Shown here: positions 1-7,689 of the stretch, in pieces
Numbering within the stretch: position 1 is the stretch's first letter
Layout of the letters: each line of letters starts with the position of its first letter
From: Chitinophagales bacterium
GTDB lineage: Bacteria > Bacteroidota > Bacteroidia > Chitinophagales > JADIYW01
DNA length: 47,549 nucleotides
Assembly: GCA_017984135.1 (NCBI GenBank)
Contig: JAGNZZ010000001.1
Location: forward strand, 72,252-119,800
Direction: 5' to 3'
Program-made: the position numbers and the translations under genes
The notes under the pieces: generated by a model
Told to the model about the DNA's origin: nothing
The model's input: the letters and a program-made list of their open reading frames with translations, nothing else
The model's database searches: none

Positions 1-17
1 GACTCCCTTCAGGTTCA
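1..17 (+). tRNA. 3' end of a tRNA gene, cut by the window start
   Basis: The first bases fit the end of a tRNA: GACT as the last part of the T-loop, CCCTT-like 3' T-stem, a seven-base acceptor strand CAGGTTC and discriminator A at position 17, with no encoded CCA (CAAATTA follows). The 5' part lies outside the window, so the amino acid cannot be named. The matching acceptor 5' strand would read GAACCTG. This is inferred from the fit to tRNA geometry and from the repeat of the same bases at 314-337. Confidence 0.4.
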
Positions 18-24
18 CAAATTA
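1..24 (+). repeat. 24-nt direct repeat, copy 1 (tRNA 3' end)
   Basis: Positions 1-24 and 314-337 are identical except at one base (T4 versus A317). The shared part includes CCCTTCAGGTTCACAAATTA. The two copies flank the GIY-YIG gene, as attachment sites flank an element inserted at a tRNA 3' end. Confidence 0.85.
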
Positions 25-30
25 GTTCTT

Positions 31-270
31 ATGTTTTACGTTTATGTCTTAAAAAGTCAGCAAACAAAATCTCTTTATAAAGGTCAAACTGAAAATGTTG
101 TAAATCGACTTAAAGAGCATAATAATGGCAAAGTAAAATCTACAAAAGCATATCTACCATGGGAAATGGTTTATATTGAAGAATTTGAAAGTAGAGATGA
201 AGCCGTAAAACGAGAAAAATATTTGAAATCAGGAATTGGCAGACAATTTTTGAAAGAAAAATTAAAGTAA
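31..270 (+). CDS. GIY-YIG nuclease domain protein (small, UPF0213/YhbQ-like)
   Basis: This 79-residue protein is a single GIY-YIG domain. The first strand reads YVYVLKS (residues 3-9) and is followed by a YKGQT turn (16-20), an Arg/His-containing helix (NRLKEHNNG) and the metal-binding Glu region in VKREKYLKSG near residue 60. This matches the stand-alone GIY-YIG proteins that are abundant in Bacteroidota; their biological role is poorly known. It begins only 14 nt after the apparent tRNA end and has no promoter of its own that I can see, so it may be read with the tRNA. It lies between two copies of the tRNA 3' end, which suggests insertion at the tRNA. ATG 31 is the only sensible start. Confidence 0.85.
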   Translation: MFYVYVLKSQQTKSLYKGQTENVVNRLKEHNNGKVKSTKAYLPWEMVYIEEFESRDEAVKREKYLKSGIGRQFLKEKLK

Positions 271-294
271 AGTGATGAGAAGGTTAGTGGTTCC

Positions 295-312
295 CTGTCT
301 GCCGACAGGCAG
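295..312 (+). repeat. Small hairpin repeat CTGTCTGCCGACAGGCAG
   Basis: An 18-nt imperfect palindrome with a 7-bp stem (one G-T pair) and loop CCGA. It sits directly before the second tRNA-end repeat. GC-rich palindromes of this sort are dispersed in many Bacteroidota genomes; that comparison is from memory. There is no T-tract, so it is not a classical terminator. Confidence 0.55.
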
Positions 313-313
313 A

Positions 314-337
314 GACACCCTTCAGGTTCACAAATTA
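314..337 (+). repeat. 24-nt direct repeat, copy 2
   Basis: Second copy of the tRNA 3'-end sequence (23 of 24 bases match positions 1-24). No complete tRNA precedes it: the bases upstream are the 295-312 hairpin rather than a T-arm. It is a partial duplicate and the likely right end of a mini-element of about 313 bp. Confidence 0.8.
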
Positions 338-400
338 AAAAAAAACAGGAAATAGTTGAACGGTTCAACGATTCCTAATTAACATTTGTGCATAAGGTGT

Positions 401-431
401 TTTGATATCTCATTTTTTTTTGCGATATTTG
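401..431 (+). promoter_or_regulatory. Promoter of rpmB operon
   Basis: TTTG at 401-404, a 19-nt spacer, then GATATTTG at 424-431. This matches the Bacteroidota housekeeping pattern (-33 TTTG, -7 TAnnTTTG) except at the first base of the -7 box. Transcription would start near 435 and give a leader of about 17 nt. Confidence 0.6.
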
Positions 432-451
432 CACCTCCTAAAACAAACATT

Positions 452-697
452 ATGGCAAGATTTTGCGATTTATCAGGAAAAGGTCCAATGACAGGAAACA
501 GTGTTTCTCACTCTAACATTAAAACAAAGAGAAGATTCTATCCTAATTTACAAAAAAAATCCTTCTTTATTCCTGAATTAGACAGATGGATTGATTTGAA
601 AGTTTCTACTTCAGCAATCAGAACAATTAACAAAAAAGGTATTTACACGTACTTGAAAGAACTTGAAAAAAAAGGTGAAGTTCAATTAGGTTTTTAA
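452..697 (+). CDS. rpmB: 50S ribosomal protein L28 (bL28)
   Basis: This 81-residue protein starts [16 protein letters not shown] and has the L28 features: an N-terminal G-K-GP-GN turn with SHSN, basic KTKRRF, and the C-terminal [13 protein letters not shown] region. The open frame extends upstream to 386, but those 22 residues do not resemble L28 and would overlap the promoter, so ATG 452 is the start. It is followed 10 nt later by rpmG, in the usual L28-L33 operon order. It forms part of the large ribosomal subunit. Confidence 0.97.
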   Translation: MARFCDLSGKGPMTGNSVSHSNIKTKRRFYPNLQKKSFFIPELDRWIDLKVSTSAIRTINKKGIYTYLKELEKKGEVQLGF

Positions 698-707
698 ATT
701 TATAAAA

Positions 708-893
708 ATGGCAAAGAAGAAAGGCAATAGAATTCAGGTTATTTTAGAGTGCACAGAGCATAAAACTTCTGGCTTAGCAGGTATATCTCGTTATATTACT
801 ACTAAAAACAGAAAAAATACACCAGAAAGAATCGAATTGAAAAAATTCAATCCGATTATGAAAAAAGTAACAGTTCATAAAGAAATAAAATAA
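708..893 (+). CDS. rpmG: 50S ribosomal protein L33 (bL33)
   Basis: A 61-residue basic protein starting [19 protein letters not shown] and containing [19 protein letters not shown], the L33 signature. Only one cysteine (C15) is present, so this looks like the zinc-free C-minus form rather than the four-cysteine form. It lies between rpmB and the DUF4295 gene and is almost certainly cotranscribed with both. Confidence 0.97.
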   Translation: MAKKKGNRIQVILECTEHKTSGLAGISRYITTKNRKNTPERIELKKFNPIMKKVTVHKEIK

Positions 894-899
894 TAAATC

Positions 900-1070
900 A
901 TGGCTAAAGTATCTAAAAACGCGAAAGTTGACAGAGGTAAAAATGTAGGTGAATCAAAAAATATGGTGAAAATCATCAAGTTTGTTCGCTCTGAAAAGTC
1001 TGGTGCATACTCCACGCGCGAAAAAGTAGTACATAAAGACCTATTGCAAGATACTGTAAAAAATCTGTAA
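900..1070 (+). CDS. DUF4295 family small basic protein, ribosome-linked
   Basis: A 56-residue Lys-rich protein that starts MAKVSKNAKVDRGKNVGESK and ends in DLLQDTVKNL, 6 nt after rpmG. It matches DUF4295, a short family that follows L28 and L33 in Bacteroidota. Position in the ribosomal protein operon and the basic composition indicate a ribosome-associated role. I recall a Flavobacterium ribosome structure reporting a phylum-specific large-subunit protein that may be this family, but I cannot confirm the match. The gene is followed by a clear terminator. Confidence 0.85.
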   Translation: MAKVSKNAKVDRGKNVGESKNMVKIIKFVRSEKSGAYSTREKVVHKDLLQDTVKNL

Positions 1071-1094
1071 TTTGTTTTTATTGTATATAATAAT

Positions 1095-1120
1095 AGCTTC
1101 TCGTCAAGAGAGGCTTTTTT
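1095..1120 (+). terminator. Rho-independent terminator of the rpmB-rpmG-DUF4295 operon
   Basis: Stem AGCTTCTC (1095-1102), loop GTCAA, and stem GAGAGGCT (1108-1115) with one G-T pair, followed by a T run to 1120. Confidence 0.8.
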
Positions 1121-1123
1121 GTT

Positions 1124-1131
1124 TATATTTG
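1124..1131 (+). promoter_or_regulatory. -7 box before ftsY
   Basis: TATATTTG exactly matches TAnnTTTG, just after the terminator and 39 nt before the ftsY start. No good -33 TTTG is visible at the expected spacing. Confidence 0.5.
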
Positions 1132-1170
1132 CATTCAATTATTATACTTCATTTTATAAAACATTAAAAA

Positions 1171-2148
1171 TTGGGAATCTTTGATAAAATATTTGGTAAG
1201 TCAAAAACTTCAGACGAAATTCTGGTTGAAGAAAAACAATTGCAGGATGGTTTAGAGAAAACAAAACAAGGTTTTTTTTCTAAAATATCAAAAGCAGTCG
1301 CCGGTAAATCTACTGTCGATATTGAGTTTTTAGATGAATTAGAAGAAATTTTAATTTCCTCTGATGTCGGTTTATCAACCACCATAAAAATAATTGATCG
1401 GCTAGAGGCTCGTGTTGCAAAAGATAAATATTTAAATGCCAGTGAACTTAATTCCATATTAAAAGATGAAATTGGAAATATCTTGGCCGAAAATAATACA
1501 AAAGACTTAGTCAATTTTATTCCTACTTCCGATAAAAAACCATTTGTTATTATGGTGGTAGGTGTAAATGGCGTTGGAAAAACTACTACTATTGGAAAAC
1601 TAGCATATCAATTTAAAAATGCTGGTAAAGAAGTGTTATTGGGTGCTGGTGATACCTTTAGGGCAGCTGCCGTTGACCAATTAACAATTTGGTCGGAACG
1701 CGTTGGTGTACCTATAGTTAAACAGTCAATGGGTTCTGATCCGGCAGCAGTTGCTTTTGATACAGTTCAAAGTGGCGTGGCAAAAGGCGTTGATATTGTC
1801 ATTCTCGATACAGCAGGACGTTTACATAATAAACTTGGTTTAATGGATGAACTTTCTAAAATAAAAAAAGTAATGTCGAAAGTAATTCCTGATGCACCTC
1901 ATGAAGTTTTACTCGTGTTAGATGCATCTACCGGACAAAATGCCTTAGAGCAAGCCAAACAATTTTCTGCTGCCACACAAGTTACCGCTCTAGCATTAAC
2001 CAAACTTGATGGAACAGCAAAAGGTGGCGTTATTTTGAGTATTGCAGATGAATTTAAAATTCCAATTAAATATATTGGATTAGGAGAAAAAATTGAACAA
2101 CTACAAGTGTTTAACAAGCAAGCATTTATAGAAACTTTGTTTGAGTAA
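1171..2148 (+). CDS. ftsY: Signal recognition particle receptor FtsY
   Basis: SRP-dependent GTPase that docks ribosome-SRP complexes at the inner membrane. The 325-residue protein has the N domain (about 1-115) and G domain: P-loop GVNGVGKTTT (131-140), DTFRAAA (161-167), DTAGR (213-217) and TKLDG (277-281). The acidic A domain found in enterobacteria is reduced to about 40 residues, as is usual in Bacteroidota. The start is TTG at 1171, giving MGIFDKIFGKSK; the stretch before it is A-rich and no in-frame ATG exists nearby. Its RNA partner ffs lies at 18563. Confidence 0.95.
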   Translation: MGIFDKIFGKSKTSDEILVEEKQLQDGLEKTKQGFFSKISKAVAGKSTVDIEFLDELEEILISSDVGLSTTIKIIDRLEARVAKDKYLNASELNSILKDEIGNILAENNTKDLVNFIPTSDKKPFVIMVVGVNGVGKTTTIGKLAYQFKNAGKEVLLGAGDTFRAAAVDQLTIWSERVGVPIVKQSMGSDPAAVAFDTVQSGVAKGVDIVILDTAGRLHNKLGLMDELSKIKKVMSKVIPDAPHEVLLVLDASTGQNALEQAKQFSAATQVTALALTKLDGTAKGGVILSIADEFKIPIKYIGLGEKIEQLQVFNKQAFIETLFE

Positions 2149-2179
2149 TTTATTTATGAAACACTTAATAGTTGTCTAA

Positions 2180-3127
2180 ATGAAAAATAGAATACTATTC
2201 ATTTTAACGTTTTTTATTTTTTCGTTTAGTTTCGCTCAAAAATCGGCAAGCTACTTCCGTACAATTGATTATTTCGATAAGCAAGATAGTTCTAAAAATT
2301 ATGCTGTTGTGTATCGACCAAATGCTGCACCTAAGAAACTATTAATACTTTTTCCAGGATATGGAGAATCGCCTTTGTTGGCTGAACGTGAAACTAAAAT
2401 TCCTGAATTGGCCGCAACAAATGGTATTTTATCGCTTATTCTTTCCACGCAAAATGGCTCTCAATCTTTTTTTATTGATAATGAAACGCAAACCTATTTA
2501 GATAGTTTAATTCCATTGCTTTTATTGCGATATAATATTCCGAATAATGAATATTTTTTAGGTGGATTTTCATTAGGTGGTGCAGGTGTTGTAAAATATG
2601 TACAACATTGTAATACATATTCTATTTCTCCCAAACCTAAAGCGGTTTTTGCCATTGATCCACCTTTGGATTTTTTAAGACTGTATAAGGTTTATGAAAG
2701 ATGGTACAATGATACTTCTTCTTATTATTATACGAATAAACCACTATATAAATCTATGTTGGAAAAGATGCAAGCTATTTTTCAAGGTGATTTAAATTCG
2801 GCGTACTTAAACTATGTCCAACTTTCTCCTTTTTGCATAGAAGATAAAAATAAATTTGGAGTGCATCTATTTGAAACAATGCCAATTACCATATTCTGTG
2901 AACCCGATTTTGAATGGGCAATGCAAGAGAAACGTTGGAATGCGTATGATTTAAATATAATGGACAATGTTAGCTTTATTAATGAATTACAATTAAATGG
3001 TAATAAACATGCCAATTTGAAGCTAACACAAAACAAAGGAATACGTAAATTGTTTAACATCAAATATCCACATGCTTGGTCAATTGCAGATGCAAATTAT
3101 ATCGTGAAATGGCTATTGAAGTATTGA
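2180..3127 (+). CDS. Secreted alpha/beta-hydrolase-like protein
   Basis: 315 residues with a signal peptide (residues 1-20, hydrophobic core followed by SFAQ). The mature part has an esterase-like core: an oxyanion-type LFPGYGES turn (57-64) and a nucleophile elbow GGFSLGG with Ser131. A conserved Asp occurs in AIDPP and a late His in YPHAWS near residue 301, giving a plausible Ser-Asp-His triad. The substrate is unknown. It resembles predicted periplasmic esterase-like hydrolases of Bacteroidota. It lies 31 nt after ftsY, so it may be read from the ftsY promoter. Confidence 0.6.
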   Translation: MKNRILFILTFFIFSFSFAQKSASYFRTIDYFDKQDSSKNYAVVYRPNAAPKKLLILFPGYGESPLLAERETKIPELAATNGILSLILSTQNGSQSFFIDNETQTYLDSLIPLLLLRYNIPNNEYFLGGFSLGGAGVVKYVQHCNTYSISPKPKAVFAIDPPLDFLRLYKVYERWYNDTSSYYYTNKPLYKSMLEKMQAIFQGDLNSAYLNYVQLSPFCIEDKNKFGVHLFETMPITIFCEPDFEWAMQEKRWNAYDLNIMDNVSFINELQLNGNKHANLKLTQNKGIRKLFNIKYPHAWSIADANYIVKWLLKY

Positions 3128-3278
3128 TATCTTAATATAATTTTACTTAATTTTGAAACCAATAAACCATAATTTTTTTTTATAATTTATTGCTGCTATT
3201 TCTATAGATGAAGTTAGCTTATTAAACAGCTGTTATTCAAAAAATAAATGAAGCACTTCAATTTCAATTTGGATTATT

Positions 3279-4592
3279 ATGAAAACTAAATCACATAACA
3301 AAAATAAATACAATGTCATTACATTAGGTTGTTCCAAAAATGTAGTGGATTCCGAAGTGCTAGTAGCACAACTAAAACACAATGACTTTGAAGTAGAGCA
3401 TCAATCAGAAAAGAAAGATGCCAACATCATCATTATTAACACCTGCGGATTTATTGATAGAGCGAAAGAAGAATCTATCAATACCATTTTATCGTATGCC
3501 GAACAAAAAAACAAAGGCAGAATAGATAAGCTATATGTTACCGGTTGTTTGTCGCAACGTTATAAAGATGATTTAGAAACAGAAATTCCACAAGTGGATG
3601 CTTTTTTTGGAACTTTAGAATTGCCCCAATTATTGGATAAACTTAATGCGGATTACAAACATGAATTAGTTGGCGAACGTACATTAAGTACGCCACAACA
3701 TTTTGCTTATTTAAAAATTTCTGAAGGTTGTAATCGAACCTGTACATTTTGTGCCATTCCAATTATGCGTGGCAAACATATCTCTAAATCCATTGAAGAA
3801 ATTATATCAGAAGCCAATCATTTAGCCAAACAAGGCGTAAAAGAAATTATGTTGATTGCTCAAGAATTAACTTATTATGGCTTAGATATTTATAAAGAAC
3901 GTTCACTATCCAAACTATTATATGCACTTAATGACGTTAATGGTATTGAGTGGATACGATTGCATTACGCATATCCATCCAAATTTCCATTAGATATTAT
4001 TGATGCTATTCGTGATTGCAATAAAGTATGTAACTATTTAGATTTGCCGTTACAACATGCAAATAATCGCATTTTAAAACGCATGCAACGTCAAATTACA
4101 CAAGAAGAAACACGACAATTAATACACGAAATAAGAGCTAAATTACCAGATATTGCTATACGAACCACCATGTTGGTTGGGTTTCCAGGTGAAACAGAAT
4201 CTGACTTTAATGACCTTTGTAATTTTGTTCAAGAAATGCAATTTGAACGATTAGGTGTTTTTCAATATTCACACGAAGATGATACCGCAGCTTTTGAGTT
4301 GGAAGATGATGTGGATGCAGATACCAAAGAAGAACGAGCCAGTCGATTGATGCAAATTCAACAAGAAATTTCATTTCAAAAAAATGAACTAAAAATTGGC
4401 AAAGAATTTAAGGTATTAATTGATAGAAAAGAAGGTCAATATTTCGTTGGTAGAACGGAATACGATTCACCCGAAGTAGATAACGAAGTACTTATTGATG
4501 CTAAAAAGTATTTTTGTAGAATGGGTGATTTTTGCAAAGTGAAAATTACAGATGCAACAGATTTTGATTTATACGGCGAAGTAGTTCAATAG
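3279..4592 (+). CDS. rimO: Ribosomal protein S12 methylthiotransferase RimO
   Basis: Radical-SAM enzyme that methylthiolates the conserved Asp of ribosomal protein S12. The 437-residue protein has the three domains expected: N-terminal MTTase domain with cluster ligands C18, C56 and C90 (TLGCSKN, NTCGFID, VTGC), radical-SAM motif CNRTCTFC (C151, C155, C158) followed by AIPIMRG, and a C-terminal TRAM domain. The GCSKNVVDSE pattern separates RimO from the tRNA enzyme MiaB. bshC follows after 19 nt, suggesting an operon. A 13-codon ORF at 3248-3289 overlaps the start but is probably chance. Confidence 0.95.
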   Translation: MKTKSHNKNKYNVITLGCSKNVVDSEVLVAQLKHNDFEVEHQSEKKDANIIIINTCGFIDRAKEESINTILSYAEQKNKGRIDKLYVTGCLSQRYKDDLETEIPQVDAFFGTLELPQLLDKLNADYKHELVGERTLSTPQHFAYLKISEGCNRTCTFCAIPIMRGKHISKSIEEIISEANHLAKQGVKEIMLIAQELTYYGLDIYKERSLSKLLYALNDVNGIEWIRLHYAYPSKFPLDIIDAIRDCNKVCNYLDLPLQHANNRILKRMQRQITQEETRQLIHEIRAKLPDIAIRTTMLVGFPGETESDFNDLCNFVQEMQFERLGVFQYSHEDDTAAFELEDDVDADTKEERASRLMQIQQEISFQKNELKIGKEFKVLIDRKEGQYFVGRTEYDSPEVDNEVLIDAKKYFCRMGDFCKVKITDATDFDLYGEVVQ

Positions 4593-4611
4593 TATTAAAC
4601 AAAATAAAAAC

Positions 4612-6210
4612 ATGACAAGCACACAAATTCCTTTCTCGTCCACTGGTTTTTTTTCAAACTTAATCTTGGATTATATTGATCAAAAACCTTCGTTAAACCC
4701 ATTTTATAAATACAAAAATACAATTGAAGAAATTGAAGAAATTATTTTGAATAAAAAAAATGAGCAAATCAATCGTCCATTATTAGCATCGACTATCGAA
4801 CAACAATATAAAAATGGTATTGACATCAACATTCATCCAAACTGCTCAAATAATATTCATGTACTTAAAGATGAAAATGCATTTTGTATTGTCACGGCAC
4901 ATCAATTAAATATTTTTACAGGTCCACTTTACCTTATTTATAAGGTAGCTCAAACCATTTCTACATGTAAACAACTAAAAATAAAATATCCGAACTATCA
5001 TTTTGTTCCAGTATATTGGTTGGGTAGTGAAGATCATGATTTTGAAGAAATAAATCATATACATTTGTTTCAAAAAAAAATTGAATGGTTCGATAAACAA
5101 GGTGGTGCAACCGGAAGATATTCTTTAAATACCATACATACAGTTGTAGATGAAATTAAAAACGTACTTGGAAATTCAGCATACGCCACACATTTAATTT
5201 CCATTTTTGAACAAGCATACCAACAAAAAAAATTAGCGCAAGCTACGCGTTTTTTGTTTAATGAATTATTTGGTCAATATGGTTTAGTTGTTATTGATGG
5301 CGATGATGTTACATTCAAACAACAATTTTCTGAAATAATGAAAGACGAATTATTGCATCAAAATACCATACAATTCGTTAATCAACAAATAAACCAGATA
5401 GAAGCAAAAGGCTATAAACAACAAGCGTTTCCTAGAGATATTAATCTTTTTTATTTAAGTAAAAATAGTAGAGAACGCATTGTAAAAGAGCATGAAATTT
5501 ATAAAATACAAAATACAACTATTCAATTCACAACAGATGAAATTTTAATGGAGCTTAAAAATCATCCTGAACGTTTTTCACCAAACGTAATTTTACGTCC
5601 ATTGTTTCAGCAAAAAATATTACCGGCATTAAGTTTCATTGGTGGTGCTGGTGAAATTAGTTATTGGTTGCAACTCCAACCTGTTTTTGATTTTTACAAG
5701 ATAAATTTTCCTCAATTAATTTTGAGAAATTCAGCATTGCTGATTTCTTCCAATCTAGAAAATAAAATTGAAAAGTTAGCGTTAAATCAGAATGATTTTT
5801 TTAACGATATTGAATCCATAAAAAAACAATTTATTGCTCATCATACCCATGATGATATTGATGTAAGTAACATAAAAAATGAAATTGAACAAGCATTTAT
5901 TCAATTACAAAGTCTAACTAAATCTATTGATGAAAGCTTGGTAAATACAGTAGGAGCTGAGCTTCAAAAAACATTGCATAGCATAGATGGATTACAGAAA
6001 CGCATGCTTAAATCGTTAAAACAAAAAAATGAAACACAACTCAATCAAATAGAAAAAATAAAACAACAACTTTTTCCTGCAAATAATTTACAAGAACGTG
6101 TTGAAAATTTTTCTTCCTATTACGCACAGTATGGTCAATCTTTTTTGGATATCTTGATCAATGAATTTGATGTGTATCATAAACAATTTTTAATTTTTCA
6201 TCTTTCTTAA
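4612..6210 (+). CDS. bshC: Bacillithiol synthase, cysteine-adding enzyme BshC
   Basis: Catalyses the last step of bacillithiol synthesis, joining cysteine to glucosaminyl-malate. The 532-residue length fits the family, as do AHQLNIFTGPLYLIYK (about residues 100-115), PVYWLGSEDHDFEEINH (about 138-155), PRDINLFYL, and the FIGGAGEISYW segment near residue 340. The C-terminal third is helical and rich in Gln and Lys, consistent with the coiled-coil domain of BshC. BshA and BshB are not in the window. A bacilliredoxin gene at 31613 would act on the same thiol. Confidence 0.95.
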   Translation: MTSTQIPFSSTGFFSNLILDYIDQKPSLNPFYKYKNTIEEIEEIILNKKNEQINRPLLASTIEQQYKNGIDINIHPNCSNNIHVLKDENAFCIVTAHQLNIFTGPLYLIYKVAQTISTCKQLKIKYPNYHFVPVYWLGSEDHDFEEINHIHLFQKKIEWFDKQGGATGRYSLNTIHTVVDEIKNVLGNSAYATHLISIFEQAYQQKKLAQATRFLFNELFGQYGLVVIDGDDVTFKQQFSEIMKDELLHQNTIQFVNQQINQIEAKGYKQQAFPRDINLFYLSKNSRERIVKEHEIYKIQNTTIQFTTDEILMELKNHPERFSPNVILRPLFQQKILPALSFIGGAGEISYWLQLQPVFDFYKINFPQLILRNSALLISSNLENKIEKLALNQNDFFNDIESIKKQFIAHHTHDDIDVSNIKNEIEQAFIQLQSLTKSIDESLVNTVGAELQKTLHSIDGLQKRMLKSLKQKNETQLNQIEKIKQQLFPANNLQERVENFSSYYAQYGQSFLDILINEFDVYHKQFLIFHLS

Positions 6211-6254
6211 CTACTTTCTTTAAAATTTAGGAATGCTTTTTGCGTTACAAAATT

Positions 6255-6812
6255 ATGACAAATCGGTTTATCATTTTATGCTTATTAGTTTTAGTATCGA
6301 TAACAAATTCAAGTAGTTTGGCGTCTAATAAATTTGCAAAATTTATAGTATGGAATGAAAATAGAAAACTTACTTGGAATGATTTTAATGCAAAACCTGA
6401 ACGTTCGTATCCAAACATGGAAGAAGCTCAAACTGTATCATCCATTGAAGTTGGATATACTTCAACCAACAAAAAAATTGAAATCACCATTGCTGCAAAA
6501 TTTTACCCAAATCTTTCTTGGCACTACAGCAACATAAATAGTTCGTATATTCTTCAGCATGAACAATTGCATTTCGATATCACCGAATTGTATGCACGCA
6601 TGATGCGTAAACAAATTTCTGAACAAGTAAAATCATCAAAAGACAAATCAAAATATAATTCCATTGTTAAAAAAATAATGAACAATTGGGATAATGAACA
6701 AAATGCTTATGACGACCAAACCAATCATGGTGCCAATAAAACAGAGCAACTAAAATGGGAAAATAATATACAATTACGTTTAGCTGAATTGGATAATTAT
6801 AAATCCAAATAA
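6255..6812 (+). CDS. DUF922 putative zinc protease, secreted
   Basis: 185 residues from ATG 6255 with an N-terminal signal peptide (FIILCLLVLVSITNSSSLAS). The mature part carries the DUF922 pattern: LTWNDFNAKP near residue 40, a SWHYS segment, and HEQLHFDITELYAR with H102, E103, H106 and D108, a zinc-protease-like HExxH variant. The substrate is unknown. A TTG at 6240 would add five residues and is less likely. It ends 1 nt before the convergent mqnD gene, with no terminator between them. Confidence 0.75.
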   Translation: MTNRFIILCLLVLVSITNSSSLASNKFAKFIVWNENRKLTWNDFNAKPERSYPNMEEAQTVSSIEVGYTSTNKKIEITIAAKFYPNLSWHYSNINSSYILQHEQLHFDITELYARMMRKQISEQVKSSKDKSKYNSIVKKIMNNWDNEQNAYDDQTNHGANKTEQLKWENNIQLRLAELDNYKSK

Positions 6813-6813
6813 A

Positions 6814-7653
6814 TTAAGATTCACAACAAAAAATGGGTTGATAAATTTCTGGAATAATTTTGTTTTCTTCCGCTATTTTAAATAACGTATTTACGGCATA
6901 TTCGCCGTCAAATCCTAATTCTAGGCTGTATTTATTGACGTACAAATCAATATGTTGCTGGCATACTTCTTCACTCATTTCTTGCGCATGTGTGGCAACA
7001 AAATCTTTTGAAGAAGTTCTATTATTAAAAGCAAATTCAATGCTTCTACGAATCACACGTTCCGCTTTTATGCGTGTTTCTTGGTCAATATTTCGTTTCA
7101 TGGCAATGCCACCTAATGGAATCGGAACGTGATGTTCTTTTTCCCAAAATTCACCTAAGTCTATAATTTTTTTTAACCCTTTTTGTTGATACGTAAATCT
7201 ATTTTCATGAATAATGACACCAGCATCAAACTCGTTCTTAATAATTTTATTTTCAATCTCAGAAAATACAATAAATGTTTTATTTTTTGCTTGCGGATAT
7301 CTTAATGAAAACAACAAATTTGCCGTTGTGTATTCACCAGGAATGCAAATATTAGCATCATTCATTTCTTCATCATTTAATTCTTTTTTGCCTACCAAAA
7401 GTGGTCCACAATTATTGCCCAATGCGCTTCCCGATCTTAATAAAATATAATGTTCTGAGGCATACGCATAAGCATGGTAACTCATTTTGGTAATATCATA
7501 TTGTTGTTGAAAAGCAGCTTGATTGAGTTGTTCAACATCCGCAAAAATCAATTCAAATTCTAATCCTTCATTGTCAATTTTGTGGTGCAGCATTGCCTCA
7601 AAAATAAAGGTGTCATTTGGGCATGGCGATATGGCAAGTGTGAGTGTTTGCAT
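6814..7653 (-). CDS. mqnD: 1,4-dihydroxy-6-naphthoate synthase MqnD
   Basis: Futalosine-pathway enzyme that converts cyclic dehypoxanthine futalosine to 1,4-dihydroxy-6-naphthoate for menaquinone. The 279-residue protein has the periplasmic-binding-protein-like MqnA/MqnD fold: LAISPCPNDTFIFEA at the N-terminus, DITKMSYHAY near residue 55, LGNNCGPLLV near 85, and VIIHENRF near 140. The open frame continues 73 codons upstream, but that extension has no family similarity; ATG 7653 starts MQTLTLAISPCP. A TATATTTA box ends 4 nt before this ATG, so the mRNA is probably leaderless. mqnB is 2.4 kb away on the same strand. Confidence 0.93.
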   Translation of the reverse strand: MQTLTLAISPCPNDTFIFEAMLHHKIDNEGLEFELIFADVEQLNQAAFQQQYDITKMSYHAYAYASEHYILLRSGSALGNNCGPLLVGKKELNDEEMNDANICIPGEYTTANLLFSLRYPQAKNKTFIVFSEIENKIIKNEFDAGVIIHENRFTYQQKGLKKIIDLGEFWEKEHHVPIPLGGIAMKRNIDQETRIKAERVIRRSIEFAFNNRTSSKDFVATHAQEMSEEVCQQHIDLYVNKYSLELGFDGEYAVNTLFKIAEENKIIPEIYQPIFCCES

Positions 7654-7657
7654 AGTG

Positions 7658-7665
7658 TAAATATA
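7658..7665 (-). promoter_or_regulatory. -7 box of mqnD (leaderless start)
   Basis: TATATTTA on the minus strand, then CACT, then ATG. One base differs from TAnnTTTG. The divergent start codons are only 36 bp apart, so both genes must have very short leaders or start inside each other. Confidence 0.45.
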
Positions 7666-7677
7666 ATTTGAAATTGT

Positions 7678-7685
7678 TATTTTTA
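7678..7685 (+). promoter_or_regulatory. -7-like box before the GT-C gene
   Basis: TATTTTTA, then four bases, then GTG 7690. One mismatch to TAnnTTTG and no visible -33 element. Confidence 0.35.
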
Positions 7686-7689
7686 ATGT

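Noticed and set aside
386-451. Upstream in-frame extension of rpmB
   Set aside because: The 22 extra residues do not resemble L28 and overlap the -33/-7 promoter at 401-431.
3248-3289. 13-codon ORF overlapping the rimO start as a regulatory uORF
   Set aside because: Short, AT-rich, no stalling motif seen and no comparison possible here.
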